Shown here: in pieces, positions 63,923 to 64,000 of the stretch | Numbering within the stretch: position 1 is the stretch's first letter | How the letters are laid out: every line of letters starts with the position of its first letter | Assembly (NCBI GenBank): GCA_963728365.1 | Contig: CAVSJI010000001.1 | Location: 1,798,001-1,862,000, forward strand | Length of the DNA: 64,000 nucleotides | Source: VRUE01 sp963728365 | Lineage (GTDB): Bacteria > Actinomycetota > Thermoleophilia > Solirubrobacterales > 70-9 | Reading direction: 5' to 3' | Made by a program: the position numbers and the translations under genes | The notes under the pieces: model-generated | Told to the model about the DNA's origin: nothing | Databases searched by the model: none | What the model saw: only the letters and a program-made list of their open reading frames with translations

Positions 63923-64000
63923 CTAGTCGTGACCATTGTCGGACACGGCGGCGACAGCGCCCGCGTCCCAGGCGCTGAGCAGCTCATCCGGCCCAAAAAT
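63923..64000 (-). CDS. 3' end of an upstream gene (partial, product unknown)
   Basis: An open frame enters from the right edge and stops at TAG (63925-63923), one base before the kinase ATG. The 25 visible residues (IFGPDELLSAWDAGAVAAVS and on to DNGHD) are too few to identify. The tight junction suggests that it is co-transcribed with the kinase gene. Confidence 0.4.
   Translation of the reverse strand: MFGPDELLSAWDAGAVAAVSDNGHD

Overview
The window reads as a chromosome segment of a high-GC actinobacterium, most likely of the class Thermoleophilia (Solirubrobacterales-like). The basis is very high third-position GC, a complete six-gene MCE block, an actinobacterial cell-division/kinase cluster (fhaA-fhaB-pstP-rodA-pbpA-pknB), and a Bacillus/Rubrobacter-like menaquinol:cytochrome c reductase instead of the usual actinobacterial diheme qcrC type. 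The lineage is inferred from gene content. No rRNA is present. No stretch longer than 300 bases lacks a gene.

Layout. 0-12.2 kb (minus strand): six overlapping MCE genes preceded by an MMPL/RND transporter, with no YrbE permease or MlaF ATPase visible. 12.3-14.8 kb: a small exported protein, tRNA-Lys(CTT), and a Xre/RES toxin-antitoxin pair behind a strong sigma70-like promoter. 14.8-16.6 kb: tatA-tatC plus a membrane-anchored TPR-like protein. 17-25 kb (minus): one long respiratory/heme block in the order hemB, fused ahbA-ahbB-like gene, hemL, small gene, qcrA, qcrB, qcrC, menG and a polyprenyl diphosphate synthase. It joins heme synthesis, menaquinone synthesis and the bc complex that uses both. 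25.2-35.6 kb: an ABC-2 exporter, a YmdB-type phosphodiesterase, a GT87-like membrane protein with an alkaline-phosphatase-like enzyme, an aminotransferase/D-Ala-D-Ala-ligase pair, and a bifunctional-nuclease-family gene next to tRNA-Ile(GAT).

35.7-51 kb is the replication-origin region. Minus strand: parB, parA, rsmG, jag, yidC, yidD, rnpA, rpmH. Plus strand: dnaA, dnaN, recF, dciA, gyrB, gyrA. A parS-like 16-mer lies at the rnpA/yidD junction, and DnaA-box-like sites lie between dnaA and dnaN. gyrA is interrupted by an intein exactly after the catalytic tyrosine; its homing-endonuclease domain appears to have lost its middle. 51-64 kb: an HNH nuclease, pheA, an exported CARDB-like protein, three Ser/Thr kinases, two FHA proteins, a PP2C phosphatase, RodA/FtsW, a class B PBP and a second D-Ala-D-Ala ligase.

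Two signals are not explained by ordinary genes. (1) Nine long-armed hairpin elements of three families (A x4, B x3, C x2) occur between 22.8 and 51.4 kb. Within a family the central sequence is conserved. The 19-28 bp outer arms differ completely from copy to copy, yet pair almost perfectly with each other. Eight of nine abut gene 3' ends, some flush with stop codons. (2) Glutamate codon choice follows protein location. Cytoplasmic domains use GAG almost exclusively, while many exported domains use GAA. In pknB the switch falls at the membrane segment (20 GAG:3 GAA before it, 3 GAG:28 GAA after).
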